DNA of 64,000 nucleotides from Tetracentron sinense. Lineage: Eukaryota > Streptophyta > Magnoliopsida > Trochodendrales > Trochodendraceae. The notes beneath the pieces were generated by a model. It made no database searches, was not told the origin of the DNA, and saw only the letters and a list, made by a program, of their open reading frames with translations. Of the stretch, positions 10,118 to 20,227 are shown piece after piece. Each line of letters begins with the position of its first letter. Position 1 is the stretch's first letter. The DNA lies in NCBI GenBank assembly GCA_015143295.1, contig CM026562.1, positions 16,396,041-16,460,040 on the forward strand, read 5' to 3'. The translations under genes and the position numbers were made by a program.

Positions 10118-11056
10118 TTAACGAAATTAGGAAACTGGGGGGTCCCTTTTCCTAGAGTGGGGTCAATGAGTAGAGATGCTAGTCGGGGCTTTGTTATAGC
10201 AGATAGTGGATTCTAGCCTTTTTAAGTTCACTAGACAACCTTCGTTTAAGTTTGGGCTTGCCAAGTCTAGGATTAGTGGTTGCATAGTTGTCTAGTTTCA
10301 AGAGGAGGGCCCTGACTTCCTCCTCTCGACCATTGGAGGATAGACCTAAGAATTTCCAAAAGTTTGCTATCTTTGTCTAGGCCCAGTCTAAGGGGGAAGA
10401 GGGGCTGGGTGAAGAGACCGTAGACGGGGGTTGGGGATCGAATGAGGGAGGGGGTTTAGAAGGGTTTTGGGTGGTCACTGTCACAGTGTAAGGAGATTTC
10501 ACAATGAAATCCAATATCAAAGTCGACACATATCATATGGGGGATTGAGGTCAATGTCAGGGCCAAAGCTAATTCCTGGTATGATAGGACCTTAGGTAAG
10601 ATATTATCATATGCAATACAGCCATTGTAACAAAAAACACCATTTTTTTTTTAAACAACGCGTTTTATTTGCGAATTTTGGAGTTGCCGAATGATTCTGT
10701 GTTTAAATCGCAAATTTAAATAAAAATAATAATAAATAAATGAATAAATGGTGTGTTTCCGAATTATTAGTGTTTTTTACGAATAATTCCCGAATTATTC
10801 AAAAAAAAAAAATTTATATATATATATTTTAATCAAATTTTTTCGTATATGTTTATAATTATTAATTTACTTTTTTTTTTTTACCAAATGTTTTTCGAAT
10901 TTTTCGAACTTGATCCCTGCCGAATTATTCCCGAACCCCGACTTTGTCACTATGAATACAGCCGAATGAACTGTTATCCACCTTAATCGGGTAGTGATTA
11001 TGATTAAGGGGGATAGCAAGAAGAGATATCTGAGAATGGAGAATGGGTTGATGCAC
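10118..11056 (-). pseudogene. LINE linker region upstream of the endonuclease
   Basis: Two stretches (10622-10118 and 11056-10955, split by a MITE) read on the minus strand as diverged coding sequence. One includes QPILHSQISLLAIP, the other a Pro/Ser-rich stretch (NPSKPPPSF) followed by NFWKFLGLSSNGREEEVRAL, which lies before the endonuclease in this copy. Whether it belongs to ORF1 or ORF2 is unclear. Stops interrupt it. Confidence 0.55.
10623..10954. mobile_element. hAT-type MITE, 332 bp
   Basis: The terminal inverted repeat is CATTGTAACAAAA on the left and the complement reading CATAGTGACAAAG on the right. It is flanked by a perfect 8-bp duplication AATACAGC (10615-10622 and 10955-10962). 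The interior is AT-rich with poly-A/T runs and repeated GAATTATTC words, and has no ORF of note. Removing it restores a continuous LINE linker sequence. Confidence 0.85.
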
Positions 11057-11270
11057 TGTAGCACCCTGGACTTTTCTATATTTAATGAATAGCACTTTCG
11101 TGCCTAATTGATCTTTCTCGTTGTCTAATAAATAAATAAGGGAGAAATTGGAAATTTTGAAATGTCAGAAATGTTACTTTTTGAAAGACGAATCCAACGC
11201 AAGTTGAATCGTCGAAATCGGACGAGTGAGTCAAAAGATATGGTCAAAACAGTCCAGACCTGCAGAGCAC

Positions 11271-11455
11271 CGATCGCTCGGTCCATTCAGCGATCGATCG
11301 GTCCAAAACCGATCGATCGGTGGCTATCGACTGGTCAAAAATTTTGTATGGAAAAATTTTCTAGAGAGCAGACTTTTGACCGGTCGCTCGGTCAGAACAC
11401 CGATCGCTCGATAGGCAACCGATCGATCGGTCATAACCACCGATCGCTCAGTCCC
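11271..11455. repeat. GATCGATC/GATCGCTC palindrome cluster in the solo LTR
   Basis: About seven copies of ACCGATCGCTCGGT or ACCGATCGATCGGT, each a near-perfect or perfect palindrome. They sit upstream of the presumed promoter, where the leftmost LTR has ACGATCGT. The same motif fills the equivalent place at 26071-26236, 33597-33762 and 46190-46375. Confidence 0.75.
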
Positions 11456-12440
11456 CGTGTTTTGCAGAAATTTTTGTAAGGGCATTTTTGTCTTTCGGGT
11501 GTTAAACCCTTACTTCATAAGGCTTGCCCGAGCCTTTAGGGCTTATTCAACATACTTAGAGGGTTTTGAGAGTTAGAGAGAGATGAGAAGAGGATTTGCA
11601 CCTAGGGTTTCCATTGGAGAAGGAATCAAAGGGTTTGACAACCCTAGATCATCCTCAAACTTGGATTGCTTCAAGTTCAAGGCTCAAGCTCGTGGGGGAT
11701 CTCGTTCTCAAGATAGGGCAGCATTCTCCAAGGTATTTCAAGAGGGTTTTCTTCCCCAAACCAAGTCTCCCTCAAGAAAAGGTTTCCTCCTTTCAAGTTG
11801 GAGCTCAAATCAAGGTTCCTACCAATATCAAGCCTTGATCTAAGGTTAGTATACCCTACTAACTTTTCTTAGCAATAACCTAGGTTTTCTATTGTAAATG
11901 GTGATTCTTTATATTATGCTTTCCTTCCCTATGAATTGTATCATCTCAATAAATATAAACAAGATAAGGAAAAAGGATATGGATGTGTATGGAATGTTGA
12001 TTGAGGCGATGGGATGCCAAATGTATGATGTGTTATATGTGTGGTGTGGAAAATGAAAAATGGAGGCTGGACATTTTACAAATAATAAACTTACCCTTAT
12101 GTGATTGGATGGAAAATATGCATTAAAGAAGAAGAAGATGAACTATTAATGGACATCGTATGTTATGTGTTTGATAAATGCCTAACCTATGAAATGATGA
12201 CTTAAAGGAATTGGATGTAAGCCTTATGTAATTGTTCTTGTAAATGATGACTCGACCAAATATTATGTTGATCACCTAAATGTTTGCATGATATGCTATG
12301 AATTTAAATGAAATGTCATATCTCTCTTATTATCCTTATTCCATGATTGTCACAATTGATAGTACAAGAGCACGCATGATAGCATGAACCGAGATTTCAA
12401 GAGCATGTGCATATAATAACCAACAAGAAAATATTGCATG

Positions 12441-12715
12441 TCAAGGAGGTTGGTAGCCCAAGGAGATATGGGTACTAGCCTCTGGCTCACAAGAAAACCC
12501 CTAAAACACATATTGTCAAGGAGGTTGGTAGCCCAGGGACATTCGGGTACTAGCCTCTGACTCATAAGAAAACTAAACAAGTAATAAAAATCACATATTG
12601 TCAAGGAGGTTGGTAGCCCAGGGACATTCGGGTACTAGCCTCTGGCTCACAAGAAAACCACATATATCAAGGAGGTTGGCAGCCCAGGGAGATTCGGGTG
12701 CTAGCCTCTGGCTCA
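12441..12715 (+). repeat. Hairpin minisatellite, four units
   Basis: Each unit has the arm GAGGTTGGTAGCCC and, after about a dozen bases, GGGTACTAGCCTC. In the fourth unit the left arm changes to GAGGTTGGCAGCCC (12672-12685) and the right arm changes to match, GGGTGCTAGCCTC (12696-12708): a T-A pair has become C-G. Units end in CTGGCTCACAAG, shared with the arrays near 27100 and 48600. Confidence 0.85.
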
Positions 12716-13021
12716 CAAGTTACAAGATGCAAGTTTACAAGATGATGACAAGACATTCCTGCATGCACGCATACATGATTTCCACAAGGCATACCGAGAT
12801 ATGGAAACGGGTTTTCAAGCATGAGTTTTATCGGCCTTTTTGCATTCATGCACGTACATCAAGATGATAATATTGCTCCATGGTTAATATTGTTTAATTC
12901 TATGATTTTACTATTGCCTTGAAGTGATGATTGGTATTGTATTACTCTTTGCGTGTTTATTATTGTTATGGTTAGCTAGTAGCTTATACTCGCTGAGTAT
13001 TCCATGCTCAGCCGTACTTTC

Positions 13022-13162
13022 ATGTCGGCAGGTACTGAGGGAGCCCTCGACCTGGAGCCTTGGGTCGAGGAAGAGTACATAGAGGAGAGAGAGCCGTCTA
13101 TTCCACTACAGTCTCAGGCGGATCGAGACCTCGACGTGTGGCCGTACCTCGACTACTGTTGA
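13022..13162 (+). CDS. LTR-borne acidic microprotein, 46 aa
   Basis: Begins MSAGTEGALDLEPWVEEEY, continues with EEREP and ends DRDLDVWPYLDYC, the same length as the copy at 3168. It follows the TTCCA-loop hairpin (12992-13012) by nine bases. This copy looks whole. No known family; no signal or membrane segment. It sits in a solo LTR, so expression would depend on the LTR's own promoter. Confidence 0.6.
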   Translation: MSAGTEGALDLEPWVEEEYIEEREPSIPLQSQADRDLDVWPYLDYC

Positions 13163-13452
13163 GGGGTGAATACAAGAGGGTGCTTATGTATTTTGACATT
13201 TTGATAGGTGGGCCTGTCCACCTTAGACTTAGACATGTTTTGTATATATGTTAACTTGGAATACTATTTTGGAAATCTTAGAAGAAAAGAAAAAGTTAGT
13301 TTACGCTTCCGCATTTATGTTTAGCTTCCGCGCTCTGATTTTCATTGTTTTAGTACTGTAATTATCTTGTTCATTACAGGATGGTTTGGCAGGTACGTAT
13401 AGTCAAGCCTAAAGTATCCCTAAACTCCTAGGGGGTATTTTGGGGCGCGACA

Positions 13453-13826
13453 TGCACTGCTAAGTTCAAAGTCCTTGCCTATCGGTGATAGGTGCCTTGG
13501 GGCCGAAGAGTCGTTCCTTTCACTTGAGGTAAGCAGCTGGGTCTTCTCGCGAGTTCCCGCCATAGCTTCCGAAAAACAAGGCTCAAGTATGAGGTTGGAA
13601 GGAGATGGGGGGTGCAGGAACTCTGTTGAGGCGTATGAATGGCCAAAACGGAGTCAGTGAGGGCTGGATGCTCTGGCGTGGTAGGGAGGGTGTTTTGCTG
13701 AGTTGGATGTTGTTGTTGATGATTAGTTCTTCAAATTTGTTCCTTTTCCAAATCTTGTTATTAACCTTTCATTAAAACTTTGGATGAATTTTATTAATTT
13801 GTTTGCCTTGGTCGAGCCCTTACTTC
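13453..13826 (-). pseudogene. 5'-proximal remnant of the LINE
   Basis: Right of the solo LTR, the minus strand reads EELIINNNIQLSKTPSLPRQ and a Pro/Ser-rich continuation, diverged low-complexity coding sequence like the linker at 10118-11056. It is disrupted by stops. The LINE sequence becomes unrecognisable at the hAT-like element starting at 13827, so a 5' truncation is likely. Confidence 0.5.
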
Positions 13827-14701
13827 TAGGGGCGAAGCCATGAATTTTTCCTTGGGGGGGCCGTAGTATATATATCAAGAAAATTAATGGGATTAGGATA
13901 TGGGGACTTGGAGGTTCGGGGGCGTAGCCCCCAAGTTTTTTTTCTTTTTTAGTAATGGGTCCATTGTGGTCATAAAATTTGTTAATGTTGTTTTCCAATA
14001 AAGGTCCAATAACAAGAAAAACAAGGACTCTCCCCTTTGATAGAGCCATTATATAAATAAAATTAACTATATTTTAATTGGAAAATGCTTAACTTGCTGG
14101 CGGTTTCCATTATGTAATGAAACGGCCAATCCTCAGTGGTCCACGCCCCACTTTTTAATACTCTCCAACTATGGTTAAGATTCACTTACCTATAGGGTTA
14201 AGCAATCCAACCTTGGTTTTTGGAAGAAAAAAACAAAAAAAAATCTTAACTTTAATTTACTTAAGCTTACCAGAGTTAAGGGGGAGTTAAAAGGGACACG
14301 AGGACCGAGGGGTATGCTTGTCACGGCTAATTTTTATATTATGGAGATTGCACTCATTAACTATGGTTAAGATTCACTCACCCCTAGGGTTTATACATCT
14401 ACCCTTAGTTTTTAGAAAATAATTTAATTCTTGAGTTAATAAATCTTAACTAGGGTTAAAAGGGATACTTTGGACACTTAAAAATCAATCCCTTTATATT
14501 ATACATATAAAAAAATTACAATTGTTTTTGGGGGGCCATTATATACAAAATTTTGTGAGTTTAGAGTGTGTGTTACATGATAGCTTTTCCACTCAAAAAA
14601 AATATACAAAATTTTGATATTATTTATTTTTATTTAAAAAATGTATACCTACTATAAAACAAGTTTAGTAGTTTACAAAAAATTTGGGGGTTCTGCCCCT
14701 G
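13827..14701. mobile_element. Non-autonomous hAT-like element, 875 bp
   Basis: Ends are TAGGGGCGAAGCCATGAATT on the left and the complement of CAGGGGCAGAACCCCCAAAT on the right, typical of plant hAT ends. Flanking octamers CTTACTTC and CTTATTTT agree at 6 of 8. A roughly 80-bp motif around CTATGGTTAAGATTCACT occurs twice inside (near 14170 and 14360). There is no transposase; the minus-strand ORF through it is not convincing. Confidence 0.65.
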
Positions 14702-14959
14702 CTTATTTTCACCTCTTCAACTTGGATACGATAAAACATATATAGCAGATGCACCACTCATAATATATATCACAATCTTATTGTGACCTAAAAATAGACT
14801 TCCCATTCAATAACATGGAAAGAATCTAGTCAGGGAACATAATTGAGAAAGGTAAACATAGAGAAAAATAAAATGAGAACTCCATCTCACTTACATAAGC
14901 ATAGCATAGCAAGCTAGTCCCAATTGGAAATAGCTTGCAAGCAATTGGAAAGCCAGTTC

Positions 14960-17060
14960 TGCTATATCAGTGTAGTTTTGTAGCCTAACATCAACAAATC
15001 ACGCAGATATCCATTGTGATGCCAAGAATAAAGTTCTGTAAGAGAATGTGGCCCACGTTTACTCCCCTCATCATCCTCAAACACCCAACATGATTCTTCA
15101 CTTGACTGTAGTAGGAAAAACCAATATAAGAGACGAATATTGAATGGGAGAGCTGAGTATTTTTAATTTATTCAGACTGGAAAACACAAATAAGAAGTAT
15201 TCTTCAAAGGGTAAAAAGGTTTGACCAACCCAAAGTAAGGTCAATACCATTGACAGATCTGATGAAATCCAATTAATAGCTTCAAGGTTTGACATTTGTT
15301 GGTTGGAGCCGTGACTACTATAATTGACACATGACTAGACTGCTGATTGTGATTCAGAATAATCAAAAGATGGAGCGGCATAATTAACTGGCTCTTCTTG
15401 TCTATATACCACCGAGTTTCTGTTGCAAGCAGTAGAACAGTTTGTAGGCTCACTTGTGCTTGGGTTGCCGGCAGTCCAACATGTGAAACCGGTGGCAACA
15501 TGGTCAGGAAACTATTTGAGGTACTTCAACGGCACAAGGTTGATTAAAGTTCCATTTAGGACAAGATATACAGGAAGTTCTTCAGGCAAGAATCCAGTTA
15601 CAACCCATCATATAATTGTTCTTGAATGTAGGGACCACACATCTGCCCACATTCATTAACATACATCCATCCACTCACAGAAACAGCCTGAGAAATATCA
15701 CCACTACTGTTTGTGGATTGGCAGCTTCCCTCCATTGCAGTATGTGGATTTACTTTTTCGTCAAGACTGCAGCACTGGGAAGGTAACTGAACATCATCTA
15801 AGCACTTGGAAATGGAATTTCAAAAGGAAACAAAAAACAATTAGAGAACTAAAAACAGTTCAAGTGTTGTAGGCAGCAGGCAATGAAGAAATACCCATAG
15901 GATAAGCAGCCTTCTATGTGTTGTTGTATAGATGAGGCAACATCTTGGTGCTCCGAGTCCATTGTTTTCAGCCTCTTTCTAGAGAAAAATGAATGGTCAT
16001 ATTCAAATAGTTGGGTTCCTGAGTCATAGGAGTCAGCCTTACTGCGGCAACAGGTTGAAGAAACCATACTTTGTAGGAGTTCCTCGCAAGCAACCTGGAT
16101 TAAATATTACATTAACCCATTATTTCTGCATGCTTCACCCAGAGTGCCAAAGGGCAACAAAACATGATTTATATCACAACTGAATACCACAAAGTAAACT
16201 ACACTTGTAATTTCAAAACCCTTGGGAAAATGATGGCATAACCTATCTATAAAAATAAATCTGTAATATTTTCTCTGATTTTCCCCTACATTAAAAAATA
16301 ATATTAATAAAGAAGAAGAAGAAAAAACATGCCCTTTTGAATCCAAAAAGAAAGGAAGGATAAATAAATAAAATAGCTACAGGAGCAGGATCATGCATCG
16401 GGGTGCAAGTTCCATGAATTGTTGTATCAACTTTACTATGTAAGCCCATTAAAAGAACCAATTCAGGTACTAAATGATCAACATAGTCAGGAATAGAACA
16501 CTAGCATATGCCAAACAGTGGGAAAAAAAAAGAACATAATTTACGAACAAAACCCTATTAGGCAGAAAGAGAACAGATCTACAAAGCTTCTAATAATTGC
16601 AGTTGAGACGTTCGTGGGAGAAGGCGTAAAAAATTTAGCATGCCACATGTTCTAGAGTTTATGAAGAAATTACATAATCTAATTTGACAAAAAAAAAAAA
16701 CATAGATTGAAGAAGACCATCACCATGATCGATCGAAAGCAGTAGGAGTTGCTTTGGGGGGCAAGCACTGTTGGCTTGAATGGATACACCATTCTGAAAG
16801 GGAATAAACTAAGTGTATTGAAAGAAATAAAATTAAAAATGAAACAATGTTGGAGAGAGAGGGTAGAAAGTACCATTGAACTTGAAGCAGGCCCGCCGGT
16901 CGCCGGAATTGGATGATTCGTCAACCACGGCTACAGATACGGATGTCTTCCCTCTCCAATGGGCAGAACCCCCCAACCAAATCCCCTTGCATTTTGTGAC
17001 TTTTGTAATACGATGCAAATCCCAGCAAAAGAGAAATGGCAAAAGATGTGCCCTTTAATT
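14960..17060 (-). pseudogene. ATXR7: Fragment of an ATXR7/SDG25-like histone H3K4 methyltransferase gene
   Basis: On the minus strand the coding part starts at 16067 with MVSSTCCRSK and FSRKRLKTMDSEHQD, ending at a donor-like GGTATTTC near 15893. A second exon from 15804 carries the GYF-like block SGWMYVNECGQMCGPYIQEQ, then TGFLPEELPVYLVLNGTLIN and FPDHVATGF, ending near 15248. A third exon from 15105 has SSEESCWVFEDDEGSKRGPH and ELYSWHHNGYLRD. Introns and AG acceptors remain, so it is not a processed copy. Stops interrupt the second exon (after YDGL, after LKYLK and after SQSAV), and the SET domain is absent. Sequence at 16861-17060 may be a 5' leader exon. The family deposits H3K4 methyl marks; this copy cannot. 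The related ATXR3 is less likely but not excluded. Confidence 0.7.
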
Positions 17061-17126
17061 TGTGAAGTGACAAAAGAGGAGGTGCCCTTGCATTTGTGGA
17101 GAGAGAGACGAGGCGAGATGATTTAG

Positions 17127-18212
17127 CAACCCTAAAATTGTTACGTATAAATTAGCCTATTCGATATGGCAATTCACTTGTAAACTCTTCTTTAATTCAT
17201 TCAATTATCATTCAAAGAGTACAACTCTAATATTTATTTTCTTTAATTCATTCAATGGTCATTTAAAGAGTACAACTCTAATGTTTATAAACTAAACAAG
17301 ACTCCTAAATAAATAAATAACATCATAACAATTAAATAGAAGACTTATCCTAATTCTACTTTAATCTTATCCAACTAATAGTAATCCTATCCTAATAAGG
17401 GAAACATTCCAATCCCGACTACTTGAGAATAGCCTTGTCCTCAAGGCTAAACATCCATAAATATTTAACTAGTTCTTCATCTTCGTTCTCTTCTTGAAAT
17501 TGACATTGATAGGCCATCTAGGTGGAGATAGATCATTTCGTATTATAGCTTGAAAAAACCACTCAACCCATATCTTGATGATCTTTGGTTGGAATAATTG
17601 GGGCTGGATCCAAACGCCATAAATCTTTTTGGATTCAAATGTAATATATATGATTAGGTCTGAAAGTTGAGACTGATTGCAAACATGTGTTCCTTTAGAT
17701 CTTATCTGTATAGCATCATTTTCACTTATATCTTCAACTACATCTGCATCTACATCCTGTGCTTTGTCATTTTTTGCATCTTCAACTGCATTTGCATCTT
17801 GTTCACCATTGATGTCATCTTCAATCAGATTTGACAGAAAAGTCTTGAAGGTGATTCTAAAGACTGAAAATTCTTCTTTTATAGCCCTCATTTCATTATT
17901 AGCAACCCTTAGATCTTCTTTAAACTCCTTCCAAGTATAGATGCCCATAATTTGAATATGGATCAACCTTGCTCTAATACCTTTGTAGCAACCCTAAAGT
18001 TGTTACATAGAAATTAGCCTATTATGGCAATTCTCCTCTAAACTCTTCTTTAATTCATTCATTGATCATTTAAAGATGACAACTCTAATATTTATAAGCT
18101 AAACAAGACTCCTAAATAAATAAATAACATCATAACAATTAAAGATAAGACTTATCATAATTCTACTCTAATCCTATCCAACTAATAGTAATCCTATCCT
18201 AATAAGGGGAAT
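17127..18212 (-). mobile_element. Small TRIM-like LTR element
   Basis: Two direct repeats (about 17127-17410 and 17983-18212) share AGCAACCCTAAA, TTAATTCATTCA, CTAAACAAGACTCCTAAATA and TAGTAATCCTATCCTAATAA. Next to the right repeat the minus strand reads GGTATTAGAGCAAGGTT, close to an initiator-Met tRNA primer site, so the element points left. The internal part is about 570 bp. The repeats differ noticeably by eye, so it is old. Precise ends and target duplication are unresolved. It carries no recognisable gag or pol. Confidence 0.6.
17469..17966 (-). CDS. Unrecognised 165-aa ORF inside the TRIM-like element
   Basis: The ORF begins shortly after the primer-site-like sequence: MIHIQIMGIYTWKEFKEDLR, then a charged helical stretch and an Asp/Glu-rich middle (EDDINGEQDANAVEDAKND). 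It lacks a CCHC knuckle or other retroviral motif. It could be a reduced gag-like product or a chance ORF. Its position after the primer site is the only contextual support. Confidence 0.3.
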   Translation of the reverse strand: MIHIQIMGIYTWKEFKEDLRVANNEMRAIKEEFSVFRITFKTFLSNLIEDDINGEQDANAVEDAKNDKAQDVDADVVEDISENDAIQIRSKGTHVCNQSQLSDLIIYITFESKKIYGVWIQPQLFQPKIIKIWVEWFFQAIIRNDLSPPRWPINVNFKKRTKMKN

Positions 18213-18839
18213 GTTGCATATGGGAGACACCAACCCTTTAGTTTGCCTTTTGGGATTTTTCCCAGATTGCCCCTCTAGTATGGGCTTCTTCCCTAAATAC
18301 CTAGATTTTAAAAACCCTTCTCTAAATACCCTTATGGAGTACTATTGGTTATTATGGATATATGTAAAGTCCAAAATACCCCTCCACTACTTACAAAGCA
18401 CTAAACAAACCATGAATGCACTAACTTTCAAAAACAGGTGGGGATCGGTGTGTTTTACGTATGTGCATGGGAAAACCTTCTACGTGCATTTTCCCAAAAA
18501 AATTCCGACAAACTCCAATCCAAACTCATTCTTTTTGGTGTGAATCCTTTTCCGGCGAACTCCAAACTCATGGGTTTTATGTGATGATCATTTACCTTGT
18601 GATAACCAAAACCTAGGAAGGTATGTTTTGATTTCTTAATATCTATACCTTGTGATTAACTTCTTACTAATGGTATATGTGGTTTTCTCTGAAAATCTGG
18701 TCGTTAAATAAGTTTTAGGAACGCAGGGGACGAAGTCAGTGGAAATCGGTTCAGGGTCGATACATTTTGCTTGAGAAGTCGATGCATGGTTCTTGGTCCA
18801 TGCTCTTGCTGTTGTCGAAACACTTGATACAATTTTGTT

Positions 18840-19400
18840 TCTTCCCTTAGGGTATTTGCATCAACCCATTGCCTATTTGCATTGACCCTTAGGTTTTTTC
18901 ATTGACCATCCACTCTGTTTTGAACCTTAGGGTTTTGCATCAACCCATTGCGTATTTGCATCGACCCTTAGGTTTTTTTCATTGACCATCTACACTGTGT
19001 CGACCCAGTCCCTTCCATGTATCAACTCTTTGCATATTTGTATTGACCCTTTGCTAAGTTGCATAGACCCTTTGCTCATGTACACTGTGTCGACCCTTTG
19101 TATATTTGCATCGACCCTTTGCTAAGTTGCATAGACCATTGACCCTTTGCTAAATTGCATAGACCCTTTGCTCATGTACACTGTGTCGACCCTTTGCATA
19201 TTTGCATCGACCCTTTGCTAAGTTGCATAGACCCTTTGCTCATGTACACTGTGTCGACCTTTTGCATATTTGCATCGACCCTTTGCTAAGTTGCATAGAC
19301 CCTTTGCTCATGTACACTGTGTCGACCCTATCCCTTCCATACTTTGACCATTGGCTGATTTGCATCGACACTTTGCTTATTTTCACAACTCATTCATTTG
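18840..19400 (+). repeat. Left subterminal tandem repeats of the MULE
   Basis: Repeats of GCATCGACCCTTTGCTAAG, TTGCATAGACCCTTTGCTC and ATGTACACTGTGTCGACC. The longest, cleanest units are about 70 bp and lie at 19080-19330. Related sequence recurs at 22300-22514 and 24725-24860 in the same orientation and at 44915-45430 in the opposite orientation. Confidence 0.8.
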
Positions 19401-19440
19401 TCCTTTATCTAACTAATCAATAATATGTTTCTTACTGACA

Positions 19441-20090
19441 ATGGTGCCAAAAGTATCACTAATTTGTTGTTACGATGGAAAATGGGTTGTGGAAAGTGAT
19501 GGATTGTTGGAAAATGGAGCACAAGGTATCTCTTATCGAGGTGGAACGGCTCAGTGTCTACTAGTAGATAGCAGTATTATACACAAGGAGCCATTGTCTA
19601 AAGTTTATAGACTTACCAATTCCAATCCGTGCGAGTGTGATATTACTTTAAGGTCCTTTTTTCCTTCCTCAAACCTAATTTCACCAATCGAAATTGGCAA
19701 CGATGAATCTTTGTCAATATTTCTTTATATGATTATGGAACGAAAGGATATTTGCCTTCCCTTGTACATATCAAATGAGGAAAGAAGGAAGTAAGTGTAT
19801 GTTCCCATCGAAGTTTGTAGAGAAAATTAATTCAAGCAAAAGGATGTCTCATTTAAAGCTGTTGGAGGATTAGATTTTGATTCTGAGTGCAATACGGATA
19901 GGCTGACTAATATAAAAGAAGACAATTTGAATATGAAGGATCTTTTTGGCAGTCATGATGGTGTAGAAGACATCAATGAAAATTTGCATATGCAGGATCT
20001 TGATGACATCAATGACAATTTGCATATGAAGGATCTTGACGACATCGATTCAATAGATGATGCAATGAATGATGTCATCCAAAAATAAGC
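19441..20090 (+). pseudogene. N-terminal region of the MULE transposase gene
   Basis: Starts MVPKVSLICCYDGKWVVESD and runs 117 codons to a stop. Reading resumes in another frame with SHLKAVGGLDFDSE and the repeated acidic phrase NLHMKDLDDI up to about 20088. A donor-like CAG/GTAGAT near 20135 and an acceptor-like TTTTGTAG near 20228 suggest an intron before the DNA-binding part. N-terminal regions with acidic linkers are common in plant MuDR-like transposases. Frame breaks make it non-functional. Confidence 0.6.
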
Positions 20091-20227
20091 AGATCTTGGT
20101 GCAGAGGTCATCATAAACAACTTCCTTAGCTTCAGGTAGATTCTTGTCTTTATAACTAATAAGAAAATATTTTTTGAATTATAGATTCTAATATGAAACT
20201 CTCTGTACTTCCACCTTGTTTTGTAGT

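Larger units (their letters stand above)
11057..13452 (+). mobile_element. Solo LTR of the Ty3/gypsy group, in the LINE
   Basis: Starts TGTAGCACCCTGGAC, ends GGGGCGCGACA and is flanked by a perfect 5-bp duplication TGCAC (11052-11056 and 13453-13457). No internal region is present, so it is the product of LTR-LTR recombination. It contains the shared upstream box, a GATCGATC palindrome cluster (11271-11455), a donor-like AAG/GTTAGT (intron side from 11845), a hairpin array, the 46-codon small ORF and an acceptor-like TTACAG ending at 13379. Confidence 0.92.
5106..13826 (-). mobile_element. Decayed L1-like LINE with nested insertions
   Basis: Read on the minus strand from about 13826 to a T-rich (poly-A complement) 3' end near 5106. 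Order: a linker/ORF1-side region (13826-13453, 11056-10955, 10622-10118), an AP endonuclease (about 8980-8240), reverse transcriptase (about 7850-6750) and a C-terminal region with a zf-RVT-like zinc motif (about 6630-5320). Three insertions interrupt it: hAT-like elements at 8987-10117 and 10623-10954, and a solo LTR at 11057-13452. Frames change several times, so it cannot be active. The true 5' end and target duplication are not resolved. Confidence 0.85.

Noticed and set aside
16679-16924. 81-codon minus-strand ORF as a separate host gene
   Set aside because: No family; better explained as leader or intron sequence of the ATXR7-like relic.
18211-18543. 110-codon plus-strand ORF at the left end of the MULE
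   Set aside because: It overlaps the candidate terminus, has no recognisable motif, and its composition fits untranslated MULE sequence.
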